Shown: positions 9,495-18,497, counted from the first letter of the stretch. The stretch is 64,000 bases of DNA from Pedobacter metabolipauper (GCF_004362715.1 NZ_SNYC01000004.1:1178001-1242000), one strand, 5' to 3'. The notes: generated by a model not told the origin, from the sequence alone. A program made the numbers and translations.

Positions 9495-9592
9495 AAAAGC
9501 TGTCTGAAGATATTCAACGTCGTTAAGGCAAAGGCCTCAATTTTATCCTGAAATCAACCAGGATGACGAAGAGATAAACTCAGACAGCTTTT
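9495..9592. repeat. REP-like palindromic intergenic element
   Basis: A 13-bp perfect inverted repeat (AAAAGCTGTCTGA at 9495-9507, TCAGACAGCTTTT at 9580-9592) encloses 72 nt that contain a second hairpin (ATCCTG at 9545-9550, CAGGAT at 9559-9564). Read on the minus strand, the inner part resembles the CGTCATCCTG...CAGGAT intergenic repeats I know from Bacteroidota genomes. It lies just downstream of the RND operon (stop at 9612) and may also act as its terminator, since the minus-strand stem ends in six T. The rest of the gap (9316-9494) holds only the promoter of the neighbouring gene. Confidence 0.55.
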
Positions 9593-9611
9593 AGCTAAAG
9601 CCTTTTATTAA

Positions 9612-12600
9612 TTAATGACCGCTTTTTGAATCAAGCTTCAGGTCATCATCATCATTATATTCTTTTACATCAACATGGTCATAGGGTTCAACCATCAGTT
9701 CTTCCATCGTTTTTCCAGGCTTGTTAAATCCTAAACGATTCAGGAGACTGTCAAATACCTGGTACATTACCGGAACCACGATCAGCGTTAAGAACAATGA
9801 ACTGGTTAAACCACCAATGATTACCCATGCAAGTCCGTTTTTCCATTCCGCACCGGCACCACTTGCCAATGCAATTGGCATCATACCAATAACCATGGCA
9901 ATGGTTGTCATCAGGATCGGACGCAAACGTGCATGGTTCGCAAGAATCAGTGCATCGTGGGTTGTTTTACCTTCTTTCTTCATCTGGTTCGTAAAATCGA
10001 CCAGGATGATCGCATTCTTGGCCACCAACCCGATCAGCATGATCAGACCGAGGATCGTAAAGATTCCCAGCGACTGGTTAGCCAATGCCAGTGCCAGTAA
10101 TGCGCCAATAATGGAAAGCGGGATAGAGAACATCACCACAAAAGGATATACAAAACTATCATATAACGCAACCATGATCAGGTAAACCAATATAATGGAT
10201 GAAAGCAGGGCGATACCTAAAGTACCAAAACCATCACTTTGATTTTCCTGGTCACCAGCCCATACGTAGCTTACGCCAACCGGTTTTCTCAGTTTACCAT
10301 TTTTCTCCTGCTCATCAAGCTGTGCCTGGAACTCAGAAACCACTGTACCTGTAGGTCTTCCGATCGTTTGGGCCTTGATGGAAACAGAAGTACTTTTATC
10401 CCTTCTTTCCAGCTGACTTGGACCGGCACCTTCTTTAATATCCGCAAATTGCGACAGTTTAATCTGCTGTCCGTTTGCATTTACAAAGATCAGGTTCCTA
10501 ACATCATCAATATTTTTACGATTAAAGGACTGGTAGCGGATGTTAATGTCATACTCGTATTCACCCTTACGGAATTTACCGTCTGTATTTCCACTAAATG
10601 CCGTTTGCATCGTTAACCCTACCGTTTGCAGGGTAAGACCCAATGCGGCCATCTTATCGCGGTCTACCTGAACATTGATCTCCGGACTTCCTTTCTCTAC
10701 TGAAAGCTTAACTTCGGCAGCCCCCGGAACACCTTGCAATATTTTCATCGCTTGTTCGGCATAAACCAATGCGCTGTCTAAATCTGAAGCCATGATTACC
10801 ATGTCGATATTTGCATTTTCTGCAATACCCAGAATACTGATTGGAACAGTTTTAACCTTAGCACCCGCCAGCTGTTTAGCCAGTTCCCGACTTACTTTAG
10901 TGGCGTAGATACTCGACTCATCAGTACGTTTATCACGGTCAACCAATTTAACATTGATCTCAGATTTGTAAGCTGTAGCCTGCGTACCACCAAAGTCACC
11001 ACTTGATTGTCCCACTGTAGTGATCAATTGTGTAATTTCAGGTTTTGATTGTAAAAATGCTTCAGCCTGTTGGGTAACCTGGTTTGTTTTTTCCAGAGAA
11101 GCATCTTTTGGCAGTTCGATCTGCACTAAGAATTCACCCTTATCACTTTTTGGGAAAAACTCCATACCGATAAATCCACCGAAGGTTAGTCCGCAAGAAC
11201 TCAGCAGCAATAAAAATACACCAATCAGTGTGATTGCTTTATGACGCAGGGTCCAGGTTAAGATACCAGTAATCCAGATGGTGAATTTATGCAGCTGACG
11301 CTCAAACCATAGGATGAAACGGCCAAATACATTCTTACCTTCAATCTTTTCTAATTTACCAAAGCGTGAAGACAATAGCGGAACAATGGTAAATGAAGCT
11401 ACCAGCGACAATAATGTCGCAATGATCACCACCACGCAGAACTGTCTTAATATATTCGATACCAATCCGGTACTGATGGTGATCGGGAAGAACACCACTA
11501 CAATTACCAGGGTAATGGATACTACGGTAAAACCAATCTCACTGGTTGCATCGTAAGCCGCACGAACGCGGTTCTTGCCCATCTCCATGTGTCTGTAAAT
11601 GTTTTCCAGTACCACGATCGCATCATCCACCAGGATACCTACTACGAGTGATAATCCCAATAAGGACATTAGGTTCAGCGTATAGCCAAACAAGCTGATT
11701 CCGATAAAGGTAGCAATCAATGACGCGGGGATCGATACCATTACAATGGCCGCATTCCTGATACTGTGCAGGAAGAACAACATCACAAAGGCTACAAGGA
11801 TAATTGCCAGGATTAAATCGTGGATTACCGCATCGGCAGACTCGAGTGTAAATACAGAGCTGTCATTTACTATCTTAATGTTTAACTGGTTGGCTTTATA
11901 ATCTACCTGGAGTTTCGCAATAACGGCCTGCATCTGCTTACTCACTTCAACGGCATTGGCATCCGTTTGTTTAATGATCTGGATGGCAATGGCGCCTTTA
12001 CGGTCAATCCGTGCCAGTTTCTCCACATCTTTCTGAGCATCCTGAACATCGGCCACATCTCTCAAACGAATTTGTGCACCGCCGTTGCTGTTACCAACTA
12101 CCAGGTTTCTTAGCTCGTCTACGTTCTTGTACTTTCCAGAAAGTCGGATTAAAATGTCCTGGTTTTCTGTTTTAACACTACCGGTAGGGAAATCCAGGTT
12201 GGAAGTTAAGATGGCTTGCTGAATTTGAGGCAGCGAAAGTCCGTAACCCTGAATCTTATCGGCATCAAGGCCAACTACGATCTCACGTTCCTGTCCGCCA
12301 ACAAGGTTAACCTGAGCAACGCCAGAAACCCTGGAAAGGATAGGTGCGACGCGTTTATCAATCAGGTCAAAAAAAGTTGCATCATCCATTTTTGCAGAAG
12401 CAGACATGGTAATCACCGGTAAGTCATCCAGGGAGAACTTACTTAATGATGGTGCCTTAACATCTTCCGGCAGATCAGCCAGAACGCTATTTACTTTCCG
12501 CTGGGCGTCGTTCAATGAAAGATCGATGTCAGCCTGATCGGTTAAGGTGATGGTTACTACCGACAAACTTTCATAAGAAACAGCGTTTAGTTTCTTGATG

Positions 12601-12827
12601 TTTTCCATAGAGGATACGACGTCCTCTATCTTTTTAGTTACGGTATTTTCAACCTCCGCCGGAGAAGCTCCGGGGTATATGGTAGATATCGAAACTACGT
12701 TTGGAGAGAACTTGGGCAATAGCTCATAACTCAATCCAAAATAGCTCAGCAGTCCCATCAGTGTTAACACGGTAAAAACCACGATAACAAGGGTAGGGCG
12801 CTTTATAGAAATTTCTGTAATTTTCAT
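9612..12827 (-). CDS. RND efflux transporter permease (HAE1/AcrB-like)
   Basis: A 1071-residue inner-membrane proton/drug antiporter of the hydrophobe/amphiphile RND class. It begins with the typical ITEISIKRPTLVIVVFTVLTLMG helix, followed by a large periplasmic porter loop (PGASPAEVENTVTKKIED). Transmembrane helix 4 carries the proton-relay acid pair in VGILVDDAIVVLENIYRH. A second copy of the helix-plus-loop half starts near residue 530. The acidic C-terminal tail (KEYNDDDDLKLDSKSGH) is unremarkable. It is last in the TetR-TolC-adaptor-permease operon and starts 15 bp after the adaptor gene. Such pumps export drugs, bile-like compounds or metabolites; the substrate is not visible in the sequence. 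Confidence 0.95.
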   Translation of the reverse strand: MKITEISIKRPTLVIVVFTVLTLMGLLSYFGLSYELLPKFSPNVVSISTIYPGASPAEVENTVTKKIEDVVSSMENIKKLNAVSYESLSVVTITLTDQADIDLSLNDAQRKVNSVLADLPEDVKAPSLSKFSLDDLPVITMSASAKMDDATFFDLIDKRVAPILSRVSGVAQVNLVGGQEREIVVGLDADKIQGYGLSLPQIQQAILTSNLDFPTGSVKTENQDILIRLSGKYKNVDELRNLVVGNSNGGAQIRLRDVADVQDAQKDVEKLARIDRKGAIAIQIIKQTDANAVEVSKQMQAVIAKLQVDYKANQLNIKIVNDSSVFTLESADAVIHDLILAIILVAFVMLFFLHSIRNAAIVMVSIPASLIATFIGISLFGYTLNLMSLLGLSLVVGILVDDAIVVLENIYRHMEMGKNRVRAAYDATSEIGFTVVSITLVIVVVFFPITISTGLVSNILRQFCVVVIIATLLSLVASFTIVPLLSSRFGKLEKIEGKNVFGRFILWFERQLHKFTIWITGILTWTLRHKAITLIGVFLLLLSSCGLTFGGFIGMEFFPKSDKGEFLVQIELPKDASLEKTNQVTQQAEAFLQSKPEITQLITTVGQSSGDFGGTQATAYKSEINVKLVDRDKRTDESSIYATKVSRELAKQLAGAKVKTVPISILGIAENANIDMVIMASDLDSALVYAEQAMKILQGVPGAAEVKLSVEKGSPEINVQVDRDKMAALGLTLQTVGLTMQTAFSGNTDGKFRKGEYEYDINIRYQSFNRKNIDDVRNLIFVNANGQQIKLSQFADIKEGAGPSQLERRDKSTSVSIKAQTIGRPTGTVVSEFQAQLDEQEKNGKLRKPVGVSYVWAGDQENQSDGFGTLGIALLSSIILVYLIMVALYDSFVYPFVVMFSIPLSIIGALLALALANQSLGIFTILGLIMLIGLVAKNAIILVDFTNQMKKEGKTTHDALILANHARLRPILMTTIAMVIGMMPIALASGAGAEWKNGLAWVIIGGLTSSLFLTLIVVPVMYQVFDSLLNRLGFNKPGKTMEELMVEPYDHVDVKEYNDDDDLKLDSKSGH

Positions 12828-12842
12828 TTGAATGGGTTTTCG

Positions 12843-13907
12843 TTATTTTATGGGAGCAACGGCGCTGCCATCAACCAGGTTAATTTGTCCGCTTGTAATT
12901 ACTGTTTCACCTTCTTTTAATCCATCAACAATTTCTACATTCTCGCCAAGGATCCTGCCTGCAATTACTTTACGTATCCTTGCAGTTTTTCCGCCTTCCA
13001 AAACAAAGATCTGGTTGCTGCTTACACTGCCTACAAAAGATCCGCGTGGAATGGTTAAAGCTGGTGCTTGTTTAGGGAATTTGAAGATAGCTGTACCGTA
13101 CATACCGGCTTTGATGTCATTTTTCTTGTTGTTCGCTACTTCAATGTCAACCGGGAAGTTTAACGAGTTATCCGCTTTGGCAGCGATAAAAGTAATTCTT
13201 CCGGAGTAGTTGTCTGCAGGGAATACATTAGATTTGATCTGTACCTCATCGCCTGTTTTTAAATTGGCAACCTGTCCTTCATTTACATTTACACGAAGCT
13301 TTAATTTAGAAACGTCAACCAATTCAAACAACTGGGTTCCCTGTGCAGTTACAAAAGCACCTACTTCAATGTATCTTTTATTGACGATACCATTAATTGG
13401 CGATTTGATGTTTGCATCACTAACCCTTCTTTGAGAGCTTTGCAGGCGCAGACGTGCATTTTGAACGGCAAGTTTAGCCTGGTCCAGCTGCTGCTGCGTT
13501 ACACCGCCCGTTTTAAAAGAGCTGCTGTATCTTTCTTCATCCCTGATTGCGTTTTGTAAGGTTGCCTCAGCGGTTTCTTTATCTGTGTTTAAAATTTCAG
13601 CATCAATACGGGCCAAAACCTGACCTTTACTTACACGGTCGCCTTCGTCAACATAGATCTTGCTTACGCGGCCAGCATTTTCAGACAGGAAGTTCAGCTC
13701 CTGATTTGGGGTAAAGATGCCATTGGTACTAAAATCAAGATCAATAGGTTCTTTCTTAATCGTCGCTACGCGCACACTTACTGCGCCGCCTCCTTCTGCA
13801 ACAACGGCAGTTTTCTCGGCATTTTTCTTTTTATTGTTGGTTAATACCCATGCAATGGCTCCACCGACAACAGCAATTACCAGGACCGCTATGATTATTC
13901 TTTTCAT
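12843..13907 (-). CDS. RND efflux periplasmic adaptor (membrane fusion protein)
   Basis: A 354-residue adaptor that links the inner-membrane RND pump to the TolC channel. An N-terminal membrane anchor (IIIAVLVIAVVGGAIAWVL) is followed by the lipoyl half (GRVSKIYVDEGDRVSKGQVLARID), a coiled-coil hairpin (about residues 110-165, KETAEATLQNAIRDEERYSS), the second lipoyl half (SPINGIVNKRYIEVGAFV), a beta-barrel and a membrane-proximal domain ending LVDGSAVAPIK. Its start overlaps the stop of the TolC gene by 4 bp, a sign of translational coupling. All domains of the family are present at normal length. Confidence 0.93.
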   Translation of the reverse strand: MKRIIIAVLVIAVVGGAIAWVLTNNKKKNAEKTAVVAEGGGAVSVRVATIKKEPIDLDFSTNGIFTPNQELNFLSENAGRVSKIYVDEGDRVSKGQVLARIDAEILNTDKETAEATLQNAIRDEERYSSSFKTGGVTQQQLDQAKLAVQNARLRLQSSQRRVSDANIKSPINGIVNKRYIEVGAFVTAQGTQLFELVDVSKLKLRVNVNEGQVANLKTGDEVQIKSNVFPADNYSGRITFIAAKADNSLNFPVDIEVANNKKNDIKAGMYGTAIFKFPKQAPALTIPRGSFVGSVSSNQIFVLEGGKTARIRKVIAGRILGENVEIVDGLKEGETVITSGQINLVDGSAVAPIK

Positions 13908-15268
13908 TGTAATAGTGATTTTATATTTCCGTTTGATTTGATTAATTGTATTTCGGCAATCTTATAGTTTAATAATGCCTGATTGTAACTGTTTTGTGCT
14001 TGTGTCAATGCGTTCTCTGTATCTAAAAGATCGGTTAACGCAGCAAGGCCATTGTTGTAATTGTTCTGGGTACTTTGATAGATCTCCTGTGCAAGGATCA
14101 CGTTCTGACGCTGTGCAGTGATCGTGTTCATGTTGTTTCTCAAAACGATCTTCGCATTTTCATAGGCCAGGTTTAACGAGTTTTTAGTCTGACGGATATC
14201 CTCATCAGCTTTTCTCAGGTTAACATCTGCCTGGCGCACCCTTGAACGGGTTGCGAAACCATCAAAGATCGGGATCTTTAAGGTGATGCCAATTGCAGCC
14301 ATATCGTACCAGTTTGCAGTGGTATTGTTGCCGCCTTTAAACAGATCAAATTTATTACTTACCCCGGTATAGTTATAATTGCTGTTTAACGCAAGGGTAG
14401 GGTAATATTCAGAAACCTTGGCTTTTCTATCCAGCGTATACAGGTCTTTCTGAACGTTGGCCAGCTTTAATTCCGTCCTGTTTTCCAGGTCTATGGCATT
14501 TGCCATTTCCGGAAGAGACCGTACTTCGGTCAGCTGATCAGCAGGAATCACAATAGCCGTTTCTACAGGCATGCCCATAGAGAATTTAAGCTGGTTTTCG
14601 AGCTGAACAATGGCATTCACCGTTTGCTCCCTTTGGGTTTGCAGGTTGGTTAAATTAACCTTAATCCGGTCTACATCAATTTTCTTAGCCAAACCATTTT
14701 GATATTGATTGGCAATGATGTTCTCTACCACCTTTACATTTTTTATGTTGGTATCTAACACGTTCAGCTGCTGTCTGTTTACCAAAACCGAATAATAATT
14801 ATTGGCAACCTGCTCAATAATCTGTTCTTCAGTTAGCTCAGCATTCAGGCTATAATAGCGTTCGCTGGATTTTGCAGCCTTCAAACCGGTAAAAACGGTT
14901 TGGTTAAAGAGTTGCTGGTTTAACTGGACTCCAGCTCCGGCGTTGTACTTGGTGCCGGCCTGCAGGATGGCTACTTCGCCGGGTTTGCCGAGAAATTCGC
15001 CTGGCAATACGATGCTTTGCAGGATCAGGTTGTCTGTTAAACTGGCGTTGCCGGTAATCTGGGGTAAAGCCTGGGCTCTGATCTCCTGGGTTTTAAACTT
15101 CCCGCCGTCAATATCAAGCTTTGCTTTACGTACCGTAACACTGTTCTGGATTGCATAGTTCAGCGCATCCTTTAAGCTCAGTGTTTGTTGAGCATAGGCC
15201 CCGCCAGAAAACGCAATGCCTAGCAACAGCAATGAAATTGTTCTTATCGGTTTAATTATTGTGTTCAT
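13904..15268 (-). CDS. TolC family outer-membrane efflux protein
   Basis: A 454-residue outer-membrane channel with a signal peptide (ISLLLLGIAFSGGAYAQQ). The mature protein has two OEP repeats of long amphipathic coiled-coil helices. The first has LSLKDALNYAIQNSVTVRKAKLDI near its start; the second ends in NNYNNGLAALTDLLDTENALTQAQNSYNQALLNYKIAEIQL, here quoted in parts: NGLAALTDLLDTENALTQAQ. This is the standard TolC signature. It lies 20 bp after the TetR gene and overlaps the adaptor gene, placing the outer channel, adaptor and pump in one transcript with their probable repressor first. Confidence 0.93.
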   Translation of the reverse strand: MNTIIKPIRTISLLLLGIAFSGGAYAQQTLSLKDALNYAIQNSVTVRKAKLDIDGGKFKTQEIRAQALPQITGNASLTDNLILQSIVLPGEFLGKPGEVAILQAGTKYNAGAGVQLNQQLFNQTVFTGLKAAKSSERYYSLNAELTEEQIIEQVANNYYSVLVNRQQLNVLDTNIKNVKVVENIIANQYQNGLAKKIDVDRIKVNLTNLQTQREQTVNAIVQLENQLKFSMGMPVETAIVIPADQLTEVRSLPEMANAIDLENRTELKLANVQKDLYTLDRKAKVSEYYPTLALNSNYNYTGVSNKFDLFKGGNNTTANWYDMAAIGITLKIPIFDGFATRSRVRQADVNLRKADEDIRQTKNSLNLAYENAKIVLRNNMNTITAQRQNVILAQEIYQSTQNNYNNGLAALTDLLDTENALTQAQNSYNQALLNYKIAEIQLIKSNGNIKSLLQ

Positions 15269-15288
15269 ATATTGCTATTAATCGTCTG

Positions 15289-15897
15289 TTATTTTAGTCC
15301 TTTAATAAATATTTTAGACAGGCTGATCTGTTTGTCCAGAATGGCCCTCAACTCTTTTTTGCTCGGAAACAATTCCCGGTTTCCATGCATGATGCATAGA
15401 GAAGTAATGCCGGCCAGACTTTCCAGGTAAAGCTCTGCAATCTTCTCCGGGTCTTCTACAATGGATATTTCACCAGCTTTCACAGCCCGTTTAAAGATAT
15501 CTGAGAAAAAGTTGGTGTGCCGCTGTTTCATAAACATGAACTTCGCCTTCAGCTGCTCTGAGTTGAAGGAAGGATCAGGACTGCCTCCGGATAAATGGAG
15601 CATGTAGTATTTCTGAAAAAAGCGGTGTCCAATTTCTACGAGGTTGGTCATCCGTTCTTCAAAGGAGATGTCCGTATCAATGTCTTTCTCAACCAAATGA
15701 AAATAGTCTGAAAATATCTTTTCAATGACCCCTTCAATCAGGCTGCTCTTATCAGGGAAATAATAATACAGAGAGGGTTTGGATACGGAAAGATCCTCAG
15801 CAATTTCATTCATTGTGGTTTTTTGAATTCCATAGTGAATAAAGCGCTTGACGGCACCCTCAATAATAACGTCTCTTTTTTTATCTGTTTCTACCAT
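15289..15897 (-). CDS. TetR/AcrR family repressor of the RND operon
   Basis: A 202-residue regulator. The N-terminal helix-turn-helix is clear (YGIQKTTMNEIAEDLSVSKP followed by SLYYYFPDKSSLIEGV, residues about 22-57). The C-terminal ligand domain is divergent, as is usual in the family. It is the first gene of the efflux operon and lies 20 bp before the TolC gene, so autoregulation together with the pump is likely. A near-palindrome at 15961-15985 upstream is a plausible operator. The DNA-binding half is closely similar to that of the next TetR gene (both read FxHYGxxKTTMxEIAxDxSxSKxxLYYYFPDK), so the two are paralogues from a duplication. Confidence 0.92.
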   Translation of the reverse strand: MVETDKKRDVIIEGAVKRFIHYGIQKTTMNEIAEDLSVSKPSLYYYFPDKSSLIEGVIEKIFSDYFHLVEKDIDTDISFEERMTNLVEIGHRFFQKYYMLHLSGGSPDPSFNSEQLKAKFMFMKQRHTNFFSDIFKRAVKAGEISIVEDPEKIAELYLESLAGITSLCIMHGNRELFPSKKELRAILDKQISLSKIFIKGLK

Positions 15898-15935
15898 TCT
15901 ACTTTTTTACTTTCTGACTTTTTTATTTCTATGGT

Positions 15936-15985
15936 CAAAAGTACTGCCCTTTTTTCTGATTATGAATTTTAGTGCTAAAATCATA
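15936..15985 (-). promoter_or_regulatory. promoter and candidate TetR operator of the efflux operon
   Basis: On the minus strand TACTTTTG (15943-15936) matches the -7 element. Upstream lies a palindrome with 7-bp perfect arms, ATTTTAG-TG-CTAAAAT, extended by TATGA/TCATA with one inserted base (15961-15985). It covers the -33 region, so a bound repressor would block RNA polymerase. No consensus TTG is present at -33. Confidence 0.45.
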
Positions 15986-16008
15986 AAAATGTTACAAAGT
16001 GATGACTT

Positions 16009-16626
16009 TTAGAGGGTTGCTGCGGGTGCTTTCAGGCCAGCCATGAACAGGTCGGCGAAGATCTTTTCTTTCATAAAGATGGTTTTGAACTGTTCTTTAT
16101 CAGGAAAAATGGTTTTGTCCCTGGACATTTTATTAAAATGTAAGCCAAATATCGCATCAATGAATATTTCTGCAACCAATTTAGAATCTCCCATGACCAG
16201 TTCTCCGCTGGCTACACCCCGGCTGAAAAGGGAGCTGATGATGATCTTTTCGAAAGTTCGTGCTTTATTAAATTTCTGGTACAGGTCTTCAGGGATGTCA
16301 TTACCGATCATTTGGTTTGATTCGTACAGGTTGTAATATTTTTGAAGGTAGCCCTGACGTTTCTGCAGTAATTTGAGTACAGCCTCAGTAGAGCTGGATG
16401 TTTTATCAATGGATTTAATGATGTCCCTGCTTACCTTTTGCATCAGGAATTCCATGGTGCTTACATAAAGGCTCAGTTTATCGGGAAAGTAATAATAGAG
16501 TAAGGCTTTGGAGAACGAGATGTCTTTGGCAATTTCGGTCATCGTGGTTTTATTCAGGCCATAATGAGCAAATCTTTTAAGAGCAGCTTCAAGTATTAAA
16601 ATTCTTTTTTTATCCTGGTTTTCCAT
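16009..16626 (-). CDS. TetR/AcrR family regulator
   Basis: A 205-residue TetR protein with the helix-turn-helix YGLNKTTMTEIAKDISFSKA and LLYYYFPDKLSLYVSTMEF at residues about 20-58. It is paralogous to the efflux-operon TetR next door but is transcribed separately: the 111-bp gap between them contains the other gene's promoter. It is divergent from murB, and the 110-bp intergenic region contains a 14-bp perfect inverted repeat that covers -7 elements on both strands. Autoregulation is likely, and it may also affect murB. Its inducer is unknown. Confidence 0.9.
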   Translation of the reverse strand: MENQDKKRILILEAALKRFAHYGLNKTTMTEIAKDISFSKALLYYYFPDKLSLYVSTMEFLMQKVSRDIIKSIDKTSSSTEAVLKLLQKRQGYLQKYYNLYESNQMIGNDIPEDLYQKFNKARTFEKIIISSLFSRGVASGELVMGDSKLVAEIFIDAIFGLHFNKMSRDKTIFPDKEQFKTIFMKEKIFADLFMAGLKAPAATL

Positions 16627-16675
16627 AAATACGTTGTACCGTTCATACGCCCCTCCCGCAGGCGTTAATCTTAGG

Positions 16676-16724
16676 CAAACTTAGATAAAAATGTTTTTAT
16701 AATTTATCTAAGTTTGTAAACTTA
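16676..16724. promoter_or_regulatory. double palindromic operator between tetR and murB
   Basis: CAAACTTAGATAAA (16676-16689) and TTTATCTAAGTTTG (16703-16716) are perfect 14-bp arms 13 nt apart. The right arm overlaps a second palindrome TAAGTTT-GT-AAACTTA (16709-16724), giving three copies of the half-site. TAAGTTTG, which fits the -7 consensus, occurs once on each strand at the outer end of each arm (minus at 16683-16676, plus at 16709-16716). A protein bound to the arms would therefore cover both divergent promoters. No -33 TTG is visible on either side. Confidence 0.6.
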
Positions 16725-16736
16725 ATATAGATGTAT

Positions 16737-17753
16737 ATGCTGACCGTTCAACAAAATAAATCATTAAAAGCCTATAATACTTTCGGGATTCCTGTGGATG
16801 CAGCTTATTTTGCGGAGATCTTTAGCGGGGATGATTTAATTGAATTACTGGAAGGCAATTTAGTTAAGGAACAAAAGCTGCTGGTACTTGGTGGCGGAAG
16901 CAATGTTCTATTCACTAAAGACTTTGACGGCTTAGTCATTAAACTGAGTATTCCCGGCATACGTTCAGCGGTACAGGGAGATGATATCTTGGTTACTGCA
17001 GGAGCGGGTGTGGTTTGGAACGACCTCGTTAATTACTGTGTAGAACGCGGCTTTGCGGGTATAGAGAATTTAAGTTTAATTCCGGGAACGGTAGGGGCAT
17101 CACCCATACAAAATATAGGGGCTTATGGTGCAGAGCTTAAAGATGTATTTCAGTCTTGCATCGCCTATGAAATTGAAACGGCAAAAGAACGGACGTTTAG
17201 CTATGAAGATTGTCACTTCGGTTACCGGGACAGTATTTTTAAAAATGAATTGAAAGGAAAGTACATCATCACCTCTGTAACGTTTAAATTGAGTATGTCG
17301 GCCCGGTTAAATACCCAGTATGGTGCCATACAGGATGAGCTAAAGAACAGGGGCATTGCGGAGCCGACCCTGGCAGATGTGTCCAGTGTGGTTTCGCAGA
17401 TCCGGGTGGGTAAGCTCCCGGATCCTTCAACCATCGGCAATGCCGGCAGCTTCTTTAAAAATCCGGTTATCGATAAGGAACAGTTTGACCGGGTAATTTC
17501 AGAACATCCCAATGTGGTACATTACCCTGCGCCAGATAATAAGGTAAAGCTAGCCGCCGGATGGCTCATAGAGCAATGTGGTTTTAAAGGAATGGTTTCC
17601 GGCCATACCGGCACCTGGAAGCACCAGGCCCTGGTACTTGTTAATCATGGTGGTGCAACAGGTCAGGAGGTGTATGGTTTTTCAGAACAGATAATTGATG
17701 CTGTTGATGCCAAATTTGGCGTTAAACTCGAAAGAGAAGTAAATATGTTGTGA
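16737..17753 (+). CDS. murB: UDP-N-acetylenolpyruvoylglucosamine reductase
   Basis: MurB reduces the enolpyruvyl group of UDP-GlcNAc-enolpyruvate with NADPH, the second committed step of peptidoglycan precursor synthesis, in the cytoplasm. The N-terminal FAD-binding PCMH fold is visible (LLVLGGGSNVLFTKDFDGLVI, and GFAGIENLSLIPGTVGASPI, the flavin loop), followed by IQNIGAYGAELKD. The catalytic serine is in the family motif GNAGSFFKNPV. The length of about 338 residues fits the E. coli-type (type I) enzyme. ATG codons at 16731 and 16737 are both possible; the second gives MLTVQQNKSLKAYNTFGI, the usual start of the family. It is divergent from a TetR gene. Confidence 0.95.
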   Translation: MLTVQQNKSLKAYNTFGIPVDAAYFAEIFSGDDLIELLEGNLVKEQKLLVLGGGSNVLFTKDFDGLVIKLSIPGIRSAVQGDDILVTAGAGVVWNDLVNYCVERGFAGIENLSLIPGTVGASPIQNIGAYGAELKDVFQSCIAYEIETAKERTFSYEDCHFGYRDSIFKNELKGKYIITSVTFKLSMSARLNTQYGAIQDELKNRGIAEPTLADVSSVVSQIRVGKLPDPSTIGNAGSFFKNPVIDKEQFDRVISEHPNVVHYPAPDNKVKLAAGWLIEQCGFKGMVSGHTGTWKHQALVLVNHGGATGQEVYGFSEQIIDAVDAKFGVKLEREVNML

Positions 17754-17826
17754 CAAATCCCATTATCTGGTAAAAAAGCCGATTTGTATGAATAATTAAA
17801 TTCAAAATACAAGAATTCATTTTTTG

Positions 17827-17886
17827 GTACACCTATTGTGTACGTTTAAGTATATAAGATTAAACAAACTAATGAGCGCCACTCAT
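17827..17886. promoter_or_regulatory. small palindromes upstream of the ECF sigma gene
   Basis: Two short inverted repeats lie in the 180-bp gap before the sigma gene: GTACAC-ctatt-GTGTAC (17827-17843) and ATGAG-cgcca-CTCAT (17872-17886). They could be regulator sites. No full promoter consensus was found here. Confidence 0.3.
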
Positions 17887-17933
17887 AAAAAACACGGTTT
17901 GTTTGCCTTTTAACCTTTAAAACTTAAAACACT

Positions 17934-18464
17934 ATGACAAAAAACGAATTTAACTTGCAGCTCCACAACCATTCGGTTTCATTACAGTCATTCGCTTTAA
18001 ATTTTACTAAAGACATTGAAGACGCAAACGATCTTGTACAGGATACGATGCTGAAAGCAGTGACTTATTATAGTAAATTTAAAGAAGGAACAAATTTAAA
18101 GGGATGGTTGTTTACCATTATGAAAAATACCTTCATCAATAATTACAGACGGTTGGTAAAAACCAATGCGCTGATCACTAAATCAGATGACATTTCTTCT
18201 GCCAACTTACATTATAGCGCTTCAACAAACAGCAGTGAAAGTAAGTTTGTACTGGGCGATATCAATAAAGCATTGTCTACCCTGCAGCCAGAATATTATG
18301 TTCCCTTCATTAAATACTTTGAAGGGTTTAAATACCATGAAATTGCGGATGAGCTTAATATTCCAATTGGAACCGTTAAGACCAGGATCCACGTAGCACG
18401 CCAGATCCTGAAAAAATATTTGAAAACGTATTCAAAAGAAATTCTTGGAGCTGATGTAGCTTAA
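17934..18464 (+). CDS. ECF RNA polymerase sigma factor
   Basis: A 176-residue sigma-70 family factor of the extracytoplasmic-function class. Region 2 is visible as ALNFTKDIEDANDLVQDTML with GWLFTIMKNTFINNYRR (promoter -10 recognition and core binding). Region 4 is the helix-turn-helix in KYFEGFKYHEIADELNIPIG followed by TVKTRIHVARQILKK. No anti-sigma gene is adjacent, unlike the two sigma/FecR pairs elsewhere in the window, so it is probably controlled at transcription or by a distant partner. It is monocistronic, with a strong terminator directly after it. Confidence 0.9.
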   Translation: MTKNEFNLQLHNHSVSLQSFALNFTKDIEDANDLVQDTMLKAVTYYSKFKEGTNLKGWLFTIMKNTFINNYRRLVKTNALITKSDDISSANLHYSASTNSSESKFVLGDINKALSTLQPEYYVPFIKYFEGFKYHEIADELNIPIGTVKTRIHVARQILKKYLKTYSKEILGADVA

Positions 18465-18497
18465 AAATATTAAATATACCTATTGAAAACAAGGAAG

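Noticed and set aside
17752..17786. Terminator after murB formed by ACAAATC and GATTTGT
   Set aside because: The 7-bp arms are 20 nt apart with a weak stem and no T run.
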